Assembly (NCBI RefSeq): GCF_036884275.1
Contig: NZ_CP145607.1
Location: 1,785,001 to 1,849,000 of the forward strand
Direction: 5' to 3'
DNA length: 64,000 bases
Source of the DNA: Sphingomonas kaistensis
GTDB taxonomy: Bacteria > Pseudomonadota > Alphaproteobacteria > Sphingomonadales > Sphingomonadaceae
In this document: positions 20,608 through 29,321 of the stretch, in pieces
Numbering within the stretch: the stretch's first letter is position 1
Layout: each line of letters begins with the position of its first letter
Program-made: the position numbers and the translations under genes
The notes under the pieces: generated by a model
What the model was told of the DNA's origin: nothing
Database searches by the model: none
Seen by the model: the letters and a program-made list of their open reading frames with translations, nothing else

Positions 20608-20614
20608 TCCTTAC

Positions 20615-20640
20615 GGAACCGTAAGCACCCTCGAAGCGTC
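20615..20640 (+). promoter_or_regulatory. Possible second, weaker EcfG-like promoter
   Basis: GGAAC (20615-20619), 17 bp, then CGTC (20637-20640) is one base off the EcfG consensus. It lies only 9 bp before the ATG of the AI-2E-family gene, so a transcript would be nearly leaderless. The GGAAC also forms part of a short palindrome at 20610-20625 (CTTACGG, AA, CCGTAAG). Weak evidence. Confidence 0.3.
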
Positions 20641-20649
20641 CCGTCAGGC

Positions 20650-21687
20650 ATGACCCCAGTCACCAAGCCCGACGGGCTCTTCGTTCGACGAACACTCATC
20701 GTCATCGCGCTTGTCGCGCTTGCGCTGCTCGCCTGGGAGTTGCGCGAAGTCCTGCTAATGGTGTTCGGCGCCGTCGTCGTCGCGACCTTGTTCCAAGGCC
20801 TCGCCGGCCTTTATCGCAAGATCGGGCTGCCCGAGGGGGTCAGCCTGTTTTTGGCGGTCCTGACGGTGCTGCTGGTGGTGGGTATCGGGATCGCGCTGTT
20901 CGGCGCGCAACTGGTCGGCCAGTATGAGCAGATCCGCGAGACACTGCCCCGCGCCTGGGCAGCGCTTCAGCAGCGGCTTGAAGGGTTCGGCCTTGCCGGC
21001 CAGCTCGACCAACTGAAGAGCGGCGGCAGCGGCTTCGTCTCTAACGCCGGAAGCTTCGTCATGAGTGTGGGCGGCGGATTGGCCGATGCGCTGTTGATCG
21101 TGATCGGCGGGATCTTTCTCGCCGCCTCACCGCGCTTCTACCGCACCGGGCTGATCAAGCTTTTCCCGTCGGAGCGCCGCGGCCTCACCGCCGACGCCAT
21201 CGAGGACAGCGGCACTGCGCTGAGGCTGTGGCTGAAAGCCCAACTCCTCACCATGGCCGCGGTCGGCACTGCGACCGGCTTAGGCTTGTGGCTGGTGGGC
21301 GTCGAGAATGCGCTCGCCTTCGGCCTTCTCGCCGCATTGATGGAATTCATTCCGTTCGTCGGACCCATCCTTGCCGCCATTCCCGCGATCCTGATTGCCG
21401 CCGCGGTCGATCCGCAGTCGGCGCTGTGGGTGGCGGGGGTCTATTTCGTGGTGCAGCAGCTCGAAGGCTATCTCTTCTCGCCATTGTTGCAGCAATGGGC
21501 GGTCGATCTGCCCGGCGCGGTACTGCTCTTCTCGCTGCTGGCGATGGGCACCCTGTTCGGCGCACTCGGCATCATCTTCGCCGCGCCGCTGACCGTCGTC
21601 ATCTATGTGCTGGTGAAGAAGCTTTACGTTCGTGAAGCGCTCGACACCGCAACCCCCATTCCCGGCGAAGAGCAGGAGCAAGGCTGA
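20650..21687 (+). CDS. AI-2E family transporter (UPF0118 membrane protein)
   Basis: A 345-residue inner-membrane protein with about seven to eight hydrophobic segments: two near the N-terminus (VIALVALALLAWEL, LFLAVLTVLLVVGIGIALF), a soluble insert around 95-150, and a C-terminal bundle containing the family segment LMEFIPFVGPILAAIPAILIA. Known members export autoinducer-2 or act as sodium/proton antiporters; which applies here cannot be told. It is last in the putative stress cluster. Confidence 0.88.
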   Translation: MTPVTKPDGLFVRRTLIVIALVALALLAWELREVLLMVFGAVVVATLFQGLAGLYRKIGLPEGVSLFLAVLTVLLVVGIGIALFGAQLVGQYEQIRETLPRAWAALQQRLEGFGLAGQLDQLKSGGSGFVSNAGSFVMSVGGGLADALLIVIGGIFLAASPRFYRTGLIKLFPSERRGLTADAIEDSGTALRLWLKAQLLTMAAVGTATGLGLWLVGVENALAFGLLAALMEFIPFVGPILAAIPAILIAAAVDPQSALWVAGVYFVVQQLEGYLFSPLLQQWAVDLPGAVLLFSLLAMGTLFGALGIIFAAPLTVVIYVLVKKLYVREALDTATPIPGEEQEQG

Positions 21688-21719
21688 CGAAGCGCGGCAT
21701 AGGGTGCTAGAAGCGACCC

Positions 21720-22139
21720 ATGCGCGTGGCTGAAAATCCTCTGCTAGTACGCCGGAACTGGGGCGCGATCGCCGAGGCTGGACTGGCGCTTGCGGCCGCG
21801 TCCGCTGCGACGCGGCTACTGCCTTTCAAACGCTATATCAGGCTGGGTGCTCGGCCGCTGGAGCGGGTTTCTCGGGCCGGCGGGATCGAGACTGCGCGGA
21901 TCGTGGATGCGCTTGGCCGGCGCGCTCCGTTTCGTTCGGTCTGCCTGCAACGCGGGATCGCGCTGCAATGGATGCTCCGCCGCCGCGGTATCGACGCGAT
22001 CCTGCATTACGGCGTCCGGATGCCGCGGGAAGGCAAGGCGATCACCGCCCATGTCTGGGTCAGTGTCGACGGATCGGTCATTCTCGGCGCGCCGCAGCAC
22101 GAGCAGTACAGCGAAGTGGCGCGTTATCCGGCCGGGTAG
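21720..22139 (+). CDS. Lasso peptide biosynthesis B2-like transglutaminase-fold protease, isolated
   Basis: A 139-residue protein that matches the leader-peptidase subunit B2 of lasso peptide systems (transglutaminase-like fold). The Cys is in FRSVCLQRGIALQWMLRRRG, and the His in the AHVWVSVDG segment, with GVRMPREG between them, as in B2 proteins. An N-terminal helical part (PFKRYIRLG) is also typical. No B1 (PqqD-like), no asparagine-synthetase-like cyclase and no precursor gene is seen nearby, so its role is open. It starts 32 bp after the AI-2E gene, and is convergent with the halogenase-family gene. Confidence 0.8.
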   Translation: MRVAENPLLVRRNWGAIAEAGLALAAASAATRLLPFKRYIRLGARPLERVSRAGGIETARIVDALGRRAPFRSVCLQRGIALQWMLRRRGIDAILHYGVRMPREGKAITAHVWVSVDGSVILGAPQHEQYSEVARYPAG

Positions 22140-22163
22140 GGGCGCTGCTTGCACCGACCTCCG

Positions 22164-23675
22164 CTATGCAGCCGCGGCGGGGCAATAACGAGCCAGGTAA
22201 TCGGCGTGCGAAGGCATGCGATCGACGACGAAGCGCACCGATTTTTCGATCTCGTCGAATTCGCCGCGCAGCTTGGCGGGCGGGATCCGGGCGGCCATCG
22301 GATTATGGCCTTCCATGGCAATGCCCTGACCCATCATCACCGCCGCCCAGCTGGTCTCGGTGAACAGTTCGTCTTCCTCCCGGAAGATCTGGCCGTTCAA
22401 TCGAAACAGCTGCATCTTCTCGGTCAGCGTGTCGGGCACGGCCATCGTCCGCACGTGATCCCAGAAAGGCGAGTCGGTGCGCGCGGTGGCGTTGTAATGG
22501 AGAACCAGAAAATCGCGGATGCGCAGATATTCCTTGGTCGTCAGCCGGTTGAATGCTTCTTCCTGCACGGGCGTGATCCCGTCGAGCGAAAGCAGGGAAA
22601 TCAGTTTGTTCACGCCGGTGTTTATCAGGTGGATCGAGGTCGATTCCAGCGGCTCCATGAAGCCCGCCGCAAGGCCCAGCGCGACGACATTGCCGTTCCA
22701 GAATTTCTTGCGTCGTCCGGTGACGAAACGGAGGAAGTTGGGATTGGCCTTCGGCTTGCCGGCAAGGTTGCCGGTAAGGATGCCGAGCGCCTCGTCATCG
22801 GCCATGTATTCGCTGCAGTAGACGTGCCCGTTTCCGTTGCGCTGTTGCAGCGGGACGCACCATTGCCAACCGGCCGAATGCGCGGTCGCGCGGGTGAAGG
22901 GCGCAGGGGGCGAGCCGTCCTCGCGCAGGCAGGGGAGGGCGACCGCGCGATCGCAGGGCAGGTAATGCCGCCAGTCCTCGTACCCTGTCTTGAGCGCCTG
23001 TTCGATCAACAGTCCGCGAAAGCCTGAGCAATCAACGAACAGATCGCCCGCGATTACCGTCCCGTCCTGCATCGTGACCGATTGCACAAAACCCGTTTCG
23101 CCTTCGAGTAAGGTGTGGGCGACCCGGCCTTCCTGCCGCACGACACCGCGCGCTTCGGCAAGTCCGCGCAAATATCTGGCGTAGCGCGAAGCGTCGATGT
23201 GGTATGCGTAATTGACGGGCGGGAGATCCTCGCGGCGATAGTCGTCGGTGCGCGCGAACTTGCCGAAATAAGCCGCCATGGTTTCAAGGTTGAAGAGCTG
23301 AATCGGTCGCGCGTCGCCGAGGGTGCGGGCGCGGTGCCAGTGCTGCTGGAAACCGATCCCGTCGATCGGATAGCCATAGGCACCAAAGGGGTGGATGTAG
23401 CTGTCGCCCTGTTTGCCCCAATTGACGAACTGAATGCCAAGCTTGAAGGTCGCTTGGCAGGCCGCCATCATCTCGCGCTCATCGACGCCGAGCAGTTGAT
23501 TGAATTCGACAAAGGGCGGGATCGTCGCTTCGCCCACGCCGACCGTGCCGATCTCTTCCGACTCGATAAGCGTGATCGAAAGATCGTTGCCTTCCCGCAA
23601 CCGTGACAAGGCTGCCGCAGCCATCCATCCGGCGGTCCCTCCGCCGACGATGACGATATGTCGAATTGGCTTCAC
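22164..23675 (-). CDS. Flavin-dependent tryptophan-halogenase family protein
   Basis: A 503-residue FAD protein of the tryptophan 7-halogenase family. Seen: the FAD fold IVIVGGGTAGWMAAAAL, the VGVGEATIPP segment, a lysine in the conserved position (ATFKLGIQF), and the WxWxxP halogenase signature as WQWCVP. The GTG at 23673-23675 is chosen because GGGGGAGG lies 8 bp before it; a longer ATG frame starts at 23723. It is divergent from a TonB receptor with LacI-like palindromes between them. In sphingomonad and Caulobacter sugar loci such proteins accompany TonB receptors, with no proven halogenation; its substrate is unknown. Confidence 0.85.
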   Translation of the reverse strand: MKPIRHIVIVGGGTAGWMAAAALSRLREGNDLSITLIESEEIGTVGVGEATIPPFVEFNQLLGVDEREMMAACQATFKLGIQFVNWGKQGDSYIHPFGAYGYPIDGIGFQQHWHRARTLGDARPIQLFNLETMAAYFGKFARTDDYRREDLPPVNYAYHIDASRYARYLRGLAEARGVVRQEGRVAHTLLEGETGFVQSVTMQDGTVIAGDLFVDCSGFRGLLIEQALKTGYEDWRHYLPCDRAVALPCLREDGSPPAPFTRATAHSAGWQWCVPLQQRNGNGHVYCSEYMADDEALGILTGNLAGKPKANPNFLRFVTGRRKKFWNGNVVALGLAAGFMEPLESTSIHLINTGVNKLISLLSLDGITPVQEEAFNRLTTKEYLRIRDFLVLHYNATARTDSPFWDHVRTMAVPDTLTEKMQLFRLNGQIFREEDELFTETSWAAVMMGQGIAMEGHNPMAARIPPAKLRGEFDEIEKSVRFVVDRMPSHADYLARYCPAAAA

Positions 23676-23733
23676 TGACTGACCCTCCCCCAACAACACG
23701 AAGGTTCGCGCAGGGCCTTTCACGATGCAAGAT

Positions 23734-23745
23734 GTGAACGTTCAT
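23734..23745. promoter_or_regulatory. LacI-family operator-like palindrome 1
   Basis: GTGAACGTTCAT, a near-perfect palindrome with the central AACGTT expected for a LacI-family operator. It lies 21 bp, two helical turns, from a second copy and between the divergent halogenase-family and TonB receptor genes. Confidence 0.75.
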
Positions 23746-23754
23746 TATTTTGTT

Positions 23755-23766
23755 GTGAACGTTCAC
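23755..23766. promoter_or_regulatory. LacI-family operator-like palindrome 2
   Basis: GTGAACGTTCAC is a perfect 12-bp palindrome, centred 21 bp from copy 1. Two sites on the same face of the helix suggest cooperative binding. The likely binder is the LacI-family protein encoded at 28263. Confidence 0.8.
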
Positions 23767-23842
23767 GAGCCAAGTTATCCATTGTCGTGTTACAGGGGTG
23801 TGTGTTGATTGTGACAGTGCCTTTTGGCAGGGGGAGGATCAC

Positions 23843-26800
23843 TTGGTTCGTCGTCACCGGCTCGGTCTTGATGCAAGCCGTCTTTGCATCGTCACCAGCG
23901 CATCGGCGCTTGCTTTGATCGCGGCACAGCCCGCGTATGCGCAGACCGCCCCGGCCAAGGATCCTGACGACGAAGAAGAGGTCGCGACAACCCCGACGAC
24001 TCCGGAACCCGATGCGGACGCGATCGTCGTCACCGGCTACCGTGCCGCACTTGGCAGCGCGCAGTCGCGCAAGCGCAATGCCGACACAGTGGTCGACGTC
24101 ATCACCGCCGAAGACATCGGCGCGCTTCCCGACCGCTCGGTCGCCGAAGCGCTGCAGCGCGTTCCGGGCATCAACATCGGACGGTTCGAGAAGACCAGTG
24201 ATCCCGATCGTTTCTCGGTCGAGGGCACCGGCGTCATCCTGCGCGGCCTGCCGTTCGTCCGTTCCGAACTGAACGGCCGCGACATCTTCTCCGCGACCGG
24301 CGGGCGTGAGCTCAGCTTCAACGACGTTTCGCCCGAACTGCTCGGCCGGGTCGAGGTGTTCAAGAACGTCACCGCCGATATGATCGACGGTGGCATCTCG
24401 GGCACCGTCAACCTCGTCACCCGCAAGCCGCTCGACCGTTCGGGCTTCCACATCGCGGGCACGCTCGAGGCCAATTACGGCGACATGGCCAAGAAGTGGA
24501 CGCCGGGCCTCTCGCTGCTTGCTTCCAATACCTTCAAGACCGGCATCGGCACCATCGGCCTGCAGTTCGGCATTGCCGATTCAAAGCTAACCTCGCGGAC
24601 CGATGCGTCGCAGCTGACCGATCCCTGTTACCGCGCAGCCACGCTCGACGGGCCTTGCCTTCGTGTTCAGTCGGCGACGTCGGCCGGGCTTGGCGATACT
24701 CCCAATTTCACCGAAGCCAACTTCCCGCCGCCGGGCACGGTCGTCGCGCCGAAGGGGGCGGGCGTACGTACCACCGAGCTTGAGCGCAAGCGCCGCGCCT
24801 ACAACGCCACCGTTCAGTGGGAATCGCCGAGCGGCGCGATCGTCGCGACCGGCGAATGGCTGAAGTCCAAGACCAGCTTCTTCACTGACGAATATGCGCT
24901 GTTGGCGCTGGTCAACGACGACGCCCTGTTCCCGGTGCCGCGGGCCGGTAGCACCTGGCAGTTCGACCAGAACGGCGTGTTCCAGAGCGGCATCCTGACC
25001 CAACGTCCGGGCGACGCCTACGCCAATCCGTTCGGCCGCGGCGGCATCCCGCTCGAAAGCCTTCGCTTTCAGCGCGACGCGACCGGCACGACCGAGGACT
25101 TCTCGTTCGACGTCAAATGGAACGTCAGCGAGCGCCTGCGCCTCAACTTCGAGGCACAGCACGTAAAGTCGGACCTCAATCGTGATTCCATCATCGGCGC
25201 GATGAGCACCTGGGCCGACGTCCAGATCGACGCGACGGGCAAGACGCCCAATGTCACTTTCTTGGCGCCACAGGGCTCGCCCGCCGACTATTTCTCGAGC
25301 GGTTTCTATACTTACTACTGGTTCCTTCTCGACAGCATCGAGAAGAACGACGCCAAGATGAACACGCTGCGCGTCGACGGCGATTACGAACTGAGCGAAA
25401 CCGGATTCTTCAAGAACGTCCGCTTCGGCGGGCGTTGGGCTGATCGCGATCGCACCACTCGCAACACCAATTTCAGCACGTGGGGCAATCTGTCGGCACC
25501 GTGGGCCGGCCGCGCCGGCTGCGCGCCGTGGAATGCCGGGCCCAACTGCCCGTTTGTCCCGGGCCGATTGTACACCGGTCTGCCAGGGCAGGAATTCGCC
25601 ATCGCCGGCGGCGCGTATGTCAGCGACTTCCCCACCTACTCGCAGGTCCGCAGCCCGTTCGGCGACAATTTCCAGCGCGGCAATGCCCCGATTCCGCTCC
25701 CCGGCGGATCGGCATTCTTCTTTGGCGGCGACGACTTCCTCGGTGAGTATCTTGCCGGGATTAGCAAGCGGCAGGCGACGGAGATCAATACCTTCTCGCA
25801 GACACCCAATCCGTTCTTCGGCGTGCAGGGTCGTTCCTACACCCAGCTCGACGGCACGGTGGTCGCCTGCACCCCCTTCTGCCCGCCGGAAATCTCCGCG
25901 GTCGGCGAGGTCACCAAGGCAGCCTACGGTCGCCTCGATTTCGGCGGGGATCTCGGGAGTGGCGGGATCAAGGTCGATGGAAACATCGGTGTTCGCTACG
26001 TCCAGACCCGGGTCAAGACGACCGGCCTGATCGGCTTCCCCAATGGCTTCGCGTTCGACAATGGCCCTGGCGGGAACAAGAATGGCAGGGTCGAAGTCGC
26101 CGAACTGACCGCGGCCTGCGCCCAAACCCCACCGGGTCAATCGCTTCCGGGCTATTGCAGTCTGACCCCGGCCCGCCAGCAGGAGTTCGCCAACGCGTTC
26201 ACCGGCGAATTCCTCAACGACAATCGCGCGATTACCTTCGATCACTGGCTGCCGAGCTTCAATGCCAAGTTCGACTTCGGTCGCGGCAAGCTGGTCCGCG
26301 TCGCGGTGTCGAAGGGCCTGTCACGGCCAGAGCTCAACCTCTTCTCGTCGGGTGGCGGGATCAGCGACAACACCAATGACCTGCGGGCCCAGGGCACGCT
26401 GGCGAACGGTCCGCTGTTCCAGCTGTTCACCGGCAATCGCAATGTGCGGCCGGTGACATCCTGGAACTACGATCTTTCGCTTGAATGGTATTTTGCTCGG
26501 GTCGGATCGCTGACGGGCGCCTTGTTCTACAAGGACATCAAGGGAATCGTGAATGGCGGCGTCGATCTGCAATCGTTCACCAGCCCAGGCGGCCTGACGA
26601 TTCCGGTGGAGGTCAACGGGCCGGTCAACAGCAGCGGTGGCAAGCTCAAGGGCTTCGAAGTGGCCTACCAGCAGGTTTATGACTTCCTGCCTGGCCTGTT
26701 AGGCGGCCTCGGCACGCAGCTTACCTATACTTATGTCGACGGCGGCGACTTCCGAAACACACAGGTCGGCGGTGCCACACGCAGTTCGTTTGCCGCGCAG

Positions 26801-27145
26801 CAGCCGCTTGCCGGAATTTCGAAGCACACGGTCAACGCCGTGCTGTTTTATGAAAAGGGCAAATTCTCCGCGCGTACCGCCTATAATTGGCGGTCGGATT
26901 TCTTGATCACCCCGCGCGACGACATCTTCCCCTTCTCGCCGATCTGGCAGGAAGCCTCGGGGCAGCTCGATGCCTCGGTCTTCTATTCGCCGACCAAGCG
27001 GATCACCTTCGGCGTTCAGGGTGTGAACCTGCTGGACGAGGTGACGCAAACCACGCAGGTGATCGATTTCGACGGCAATCGGGTAACCCGGTCGGCCTTC
27101 CGGAATGACCGCCGTTATACCTTCCTGGCGCGCTTCAACTTCTAA
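23843..27145 (+). CDS. TonB-dependent receptor (carbohydrate uptake type)
   Basis: An outer-membrane gated channel of 1100 residues. It has a signal peptide ending at AYAQ, a TonB box-like segment DADAIVVTGYR, the plug domain (IGALPDRSVAEALQRVPGI, GRVEVFKN...GGISGTVNL) and a long beta-barrel ending in the aromatic YTFLARFNF. It belongs to the large receptors that serve sugar-oligomer uptake. The start is taken as TTG at 23843, because GGGGGAGGATCAC lies directly before it and it begins the signal peptide; the frame's ATG-like start at 23798 would add 15 non-signal residues. GH16 and GH3 genes downstream suggest that it imports beta-glucan oligosaccharides. Confidence 0.92.
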   Translation: MVRRHRLGLDASRLCIVTSASALALIAAQPAYAQTAPAKDPDDEEEVATTPTTPEPDADAIVVTGYRAALGSAQSRKRNADTVVDVITAEDIGALPDRSVAEALQRVPGINIGRFEKTSDPDRFSVEGTGVILRGLPFVRSELNGRDIFSATGGRELSFNDVSPELLGRVEVFKNVTADMIDGGISGTVNLVTRKPLDRSGFHIAGTLEANYGDMAKKWTPGLSLLASNTFKTGIGTIGLQFGIADSKLTSRTDASQLTDPCYRAATLDGPCLRVQSATSAGLGDTPNFTEANFPPPGTVVAPKGAGVRTTELERKRRAYNATVQWESPSGAIVATGEWLKSKTSFFTDEYALLALVNDDALFPVPRAGSTWQFDQNGVFQSGILTQRPGDAYANPFGRGGIPLESLRFQRDATGTTEDFSFDVKWNVSERLRLNFEAQHVKSDLNRDSIIGAMSTWADVQIDATGKTPNVTFLAPQGSPADYFSSGFYTYYWFLLDSIEKNDAKMNTLRVDGDYELSETGFFKNVRFGGRWADRDRTTRNTNFSTWGNLSAPWAGRAGCAPWNAGPNCPFVPGRLYTGLPGQEFAIAGGAYVSDFPTYSQVRSPFGDNFQRGNAPIPLPGGSAFFFGGDDFLGEYLAGISKRQATEINTFSQTPNPFFGVQGRSYTQLDGTVVACTPFCPPEISAVGEVTKAAYGRLDFGGDLGSGGIKVDGNIGVRYVQTRVKTTGLIGFPNGFAFDNGPGGNKNGRVEVAELTAACAQTPPGQSLPGYCSLTPARQQEFANAFTGEFLNDNRAITFDHWLPSFNAKFDFGRGKLVRVAVSKGLSRPELNLFSSGGGISDNTNDLRAQGTLANGPLFQLFTGNRNVRPVTSWNYDLSLEWYFARVGSLTGALFYKDIKGIVNGGVDLQSFTSPGGLTIPVEVNGPVNSSGGKLKGFEVAYQQVYDFLPGLLGGLGTQLTYTYVDGGDFRNTQVGGATRSSFAAQQPLAGISKHTVNAVLFYEKGKFSARTAYNWRSDFLITPRDDIFPFSPIWQEASGQLDASVFYSPTKRITFGVQGVNLLDEVTQTTQVIDFDGNRVTRSAFRNDRRYTFLARFNF

Positions 27146-27158
27146 GTCGCCAGGCTAT

Positions 27159-27191
27159 ATCCGGATGGCACCGCATAGGGGCCATCCGGAT
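27159..27191 (+). terminator. Perfect 11-bp hairpin between receptor and GH16 genes
   Basis: ATCCGGATGGC at 27159-27169 and GCCATCCGGAT at 27181-27191 form a perfect stem with an 11-nt loop, 13 bp after the receptor stop. No T-run follows, so it may be an RNA-stabilising or attenuating hairpin rather than a classical terminator. Confidence 0.5.
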
Positions 27192-27211
27192 TGATCGAAG
27201 GGACGGGGACC

Positions 27212-28258
27212 ATGATTTTGCGCGTGCCCATGTTTGCGCTCACCCTTGGCGCTGCGGTGTCGGGTTGCTCGACCACCCAACGCACCACCGAGGCGCAGAC
27301 CGCCTCAGCGAACCTTGGTCCCGACAGCCCGCCTAAAACGATCGCCACGGTCGCCATGCCGGCCCCCGGGACCACCCGCGAGCCCGGCCGCGAACGGGGC
27401 TGGAATTTGGTCTGGGCTGACGAGTTCGATGGACCGTCGATAGACCGCACAAAGTGGGACTTCGACCGTGATTGTTGGGGCGGGGGCAACAGCGAGCGGC
27501 AATGCTACACCGACCGTCCGGCCAACGCATCGGTCGGCGGCGGCCTGCTCACCATCACCGCTCGCAAGGAACGCTTCACCGGTCCGTCTTTGCCGGCGTC
27601 CATGCGGCCCGCGTCCGGCCCGGTCGCCGACGTCACGAAGGATTATACCTCCGCGCGGATGGTTACCCGCGGCAAGGCATCGTGGCGCTACGGCCGGATC
27701 GAAGTGCGCGCCAAACTGCCTGGGGGGCAGGGGACGTGGCCGGCGATCTGGATGCTGCCCGAAGACAAAAGCCTCGGACCATGGGCGGCGTCGGGCGAGA
27801 TCGATATTCTCGAGGCGGTCAATCTCGGTGTTGCCTGCGCCGCCTGTCCGGGCGGGCGCGAGAATACCATCCTCGGCACGCTTCATTTTGGCGGCAACTG
27901 GCCCAAGAATGCGCTGAACAGCACCGAGACCAATGCGCCCGATATCCTCGACGGATTTCACACTTTCGGCATCGTCTGGGCCCCGGGACGCATTGACTGG
28001 ACCTATGATGGTCGCGTGTTTGCTACAAAGCGCCGGGGTGATTGGTGGACGTCGGCGTCCAGCGACCCCGCTGCGCCCTTCGACCGTAACTTCCATCTGA
28101 TCCTCAACCTCGCGGTAGGGGGCGGATTGTCGGAGGAGCGTGGATTGACCGGCGTCGACGAGACGATCTGGCCACGAACGATGCAAGTCGATTGGGTGCG
28201 GGTCTGGAAGTGCCAGCCTCCAAGAGGTAGCGCACGCTCCTGCGAAGGAGAGCGCTGA
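27212..28258 (+). CDS. GH16 family lipoprotein, probable endo-beta-1,3-glucanase
   Basis: A 348-residue glycoside hydrolase. The N-terminus is a lipoprotein signal (GAAVSGC, Cys19), so it should sit on a membrane facing the periplasm or surface. The catalytic motif GEIDILEA (nucleophile Glu about 196, acid/base Glu about 201) has the extra residue (bulge) usual for laminarinases rather than lichenases. Other GH16 marks are WNLVWADEFDG and AIWMLPE. It would cut beta-1,3-glucan backbones to oligomers for the upstream TonB receptor. The lacI gene follows after 4 bp. Confidence 0.88.
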   Translation: MILRVPMFALTLGAAVSGCSTTQRTTEAQTASANLGPDSPPKTIATVAMPAPGTTREPGRERGWNLVWADEFDGPSIDRTKWDFDRDCWGGGNSERQCYTDRPANASVGGGLLTITARKERFTGPSLPASMRPASGPVADVTKDYTSARMVTRGKASWRYGRIEVRAKLPGGQGTWPAIWMLPEDKSLGPWAASGEIDILEAVNLGVACAACPGGRENTILGTLHFGGNWPKNALNSTETNAPDILDGFHTFGIVWAPGRIDWTYDGRVFATKRRGDWWTSASSDPAAPFDRNFHLILNLAVGGGLSEERGLTGVDETIWPRTMQVDWVRVWKCQPPRGSARSCEGER

Positions 28259-28262
28259 ACCA

Positions 28263-29321
28263 ATGCCGAGAAGGCGTCAGGCCGTTACGATCAAGCATGT
28301 CGCCGCCGATGCCGGAGTGTCACTGCAAACCGTAAGCCGGGTCATCAATGCCGAACCCAATGTGCGCAGCGAGATGCGCGAACGGGTGCAGGAATCGATC
28401 GACCGGCTGGGCTACAGTCCTTCGATCGCCGCGCAGCGCATGAGCGGGTCGCGTTCCTATCTCATTCTGGCGCTGAACGACCGCGATCGTACGATCGACG
28501 CGTGGCGCGCGCGGCAGGGGTCGGACTGGGTCGACCAGATGCTGCTTGGTGGCATGCTGAAATGCGCCGAGCACGGCTATCGCATGCTGTTTGAATTGGT
28601 CGATACGCACGACGACCACGTCGAACGCGAACTGACCGCGACCCTTGCCGCGCTTCAGCCCGATGGCGTGATCCTTACTCCGCCGCACTCGGACAATCCC
28701 AAGATAACAGCCTTTCTGCAGAGCCGCCGAGTGCCTTTCGCGCGCATCGGTTCGAAAGGCGAGGCGGGCGGCATTCCGCTGGTGATGGGTGACGAGAATG
28801 CCGCGCGCGACGCCACGCGCCGCCTCGTCGAACTCGGACACCGCCGCATCGGCTTTATCGCGGGCGCGGCCGATTATTCGCTCAGCGAATGGCGCAAGGC
28901 CGGGTGGCGCGACGCGATGGCGGAGGCCGGCCTGCCGACGACAGAACTCTGTGTCCGCGGTGACTTCAGCTATCGCTCGGGTCGCAAGGCCGCACGCCAG
29001 CTCCTGGCGCTTGAACCACGCCCCACCGCGATCATCGCCAGCAGCGACCAAATGGCTCTCGCGGCCCGCGATGTGGCCGGGGAAATCGGCCTGTCGATTC
29101 CGGGCGCCCTTTCACTGATCAGTTTCGACAACACGCCGGTCACGACCTTCACCGACCCACCACTAACAGCGATCGATCAGCCGATCGCCGAAACGGTCAG
29201 CCAGGCGGTTGAATTGCTTATCACAGCCAGCCGCGGCGAGGCACTGCCCGATCTGCCGGTCATCGTTCCCGCCCGGCTTATCGAGCGCGGATCGACCGGG
29301 CCCGCGCCGCTTGCCGGCTGA
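28263..29321 (+). CDS. LacI family transcriptional regulator
   Basis: A 352-residue repressor: the N-terminal HTH (TIKHVAADAGVSLQTVSRVIN, about 9-29), the hinge helix region (PSIAAQRMSGSRS) and a periplasmic-binding-like sugar domain with AARDATRRLVELGHRRIGFIAG and the SLISFDNTPVTTFTDPPLTAIDQP C-terminal block. It lies inside the glucan locus and is the best candidate to bind the AACGTT palindromes at 23734-23766 and 30546-30559, released by a glucan oligomer or glucose. The ligand is inference. Confidence 0.93.
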   Translation: MPRRRQAVTIKHVAADAGVSLQTVSRVINAEPNVRSEMRERVQESIDRLGYSPSIAAQRMSGSRSYLILALNDRDRTIDAWRARQGSDWVDQMLLGGMLKCAEHGYRMLFELVDTHDDHVERELTATLAALQPDGVILTPPHSDNPKITAFLQSRRVPFARIGSKGEAGGIPLVMGDENAARDATRRLVELGHRRIGFIAGAADYSLSEWRKAGWRDAMAEAGLPTTELCVRGDFSYRSGRKAARQLLALEPRPTAIIASSDQMALAARDVAGEIGLSIPGALSLISFDNTPVTTFTDPPLTAIDQPIAETVSQAVELLITASRGEALPDLPVIVPARLIERGSTGPAPLAG

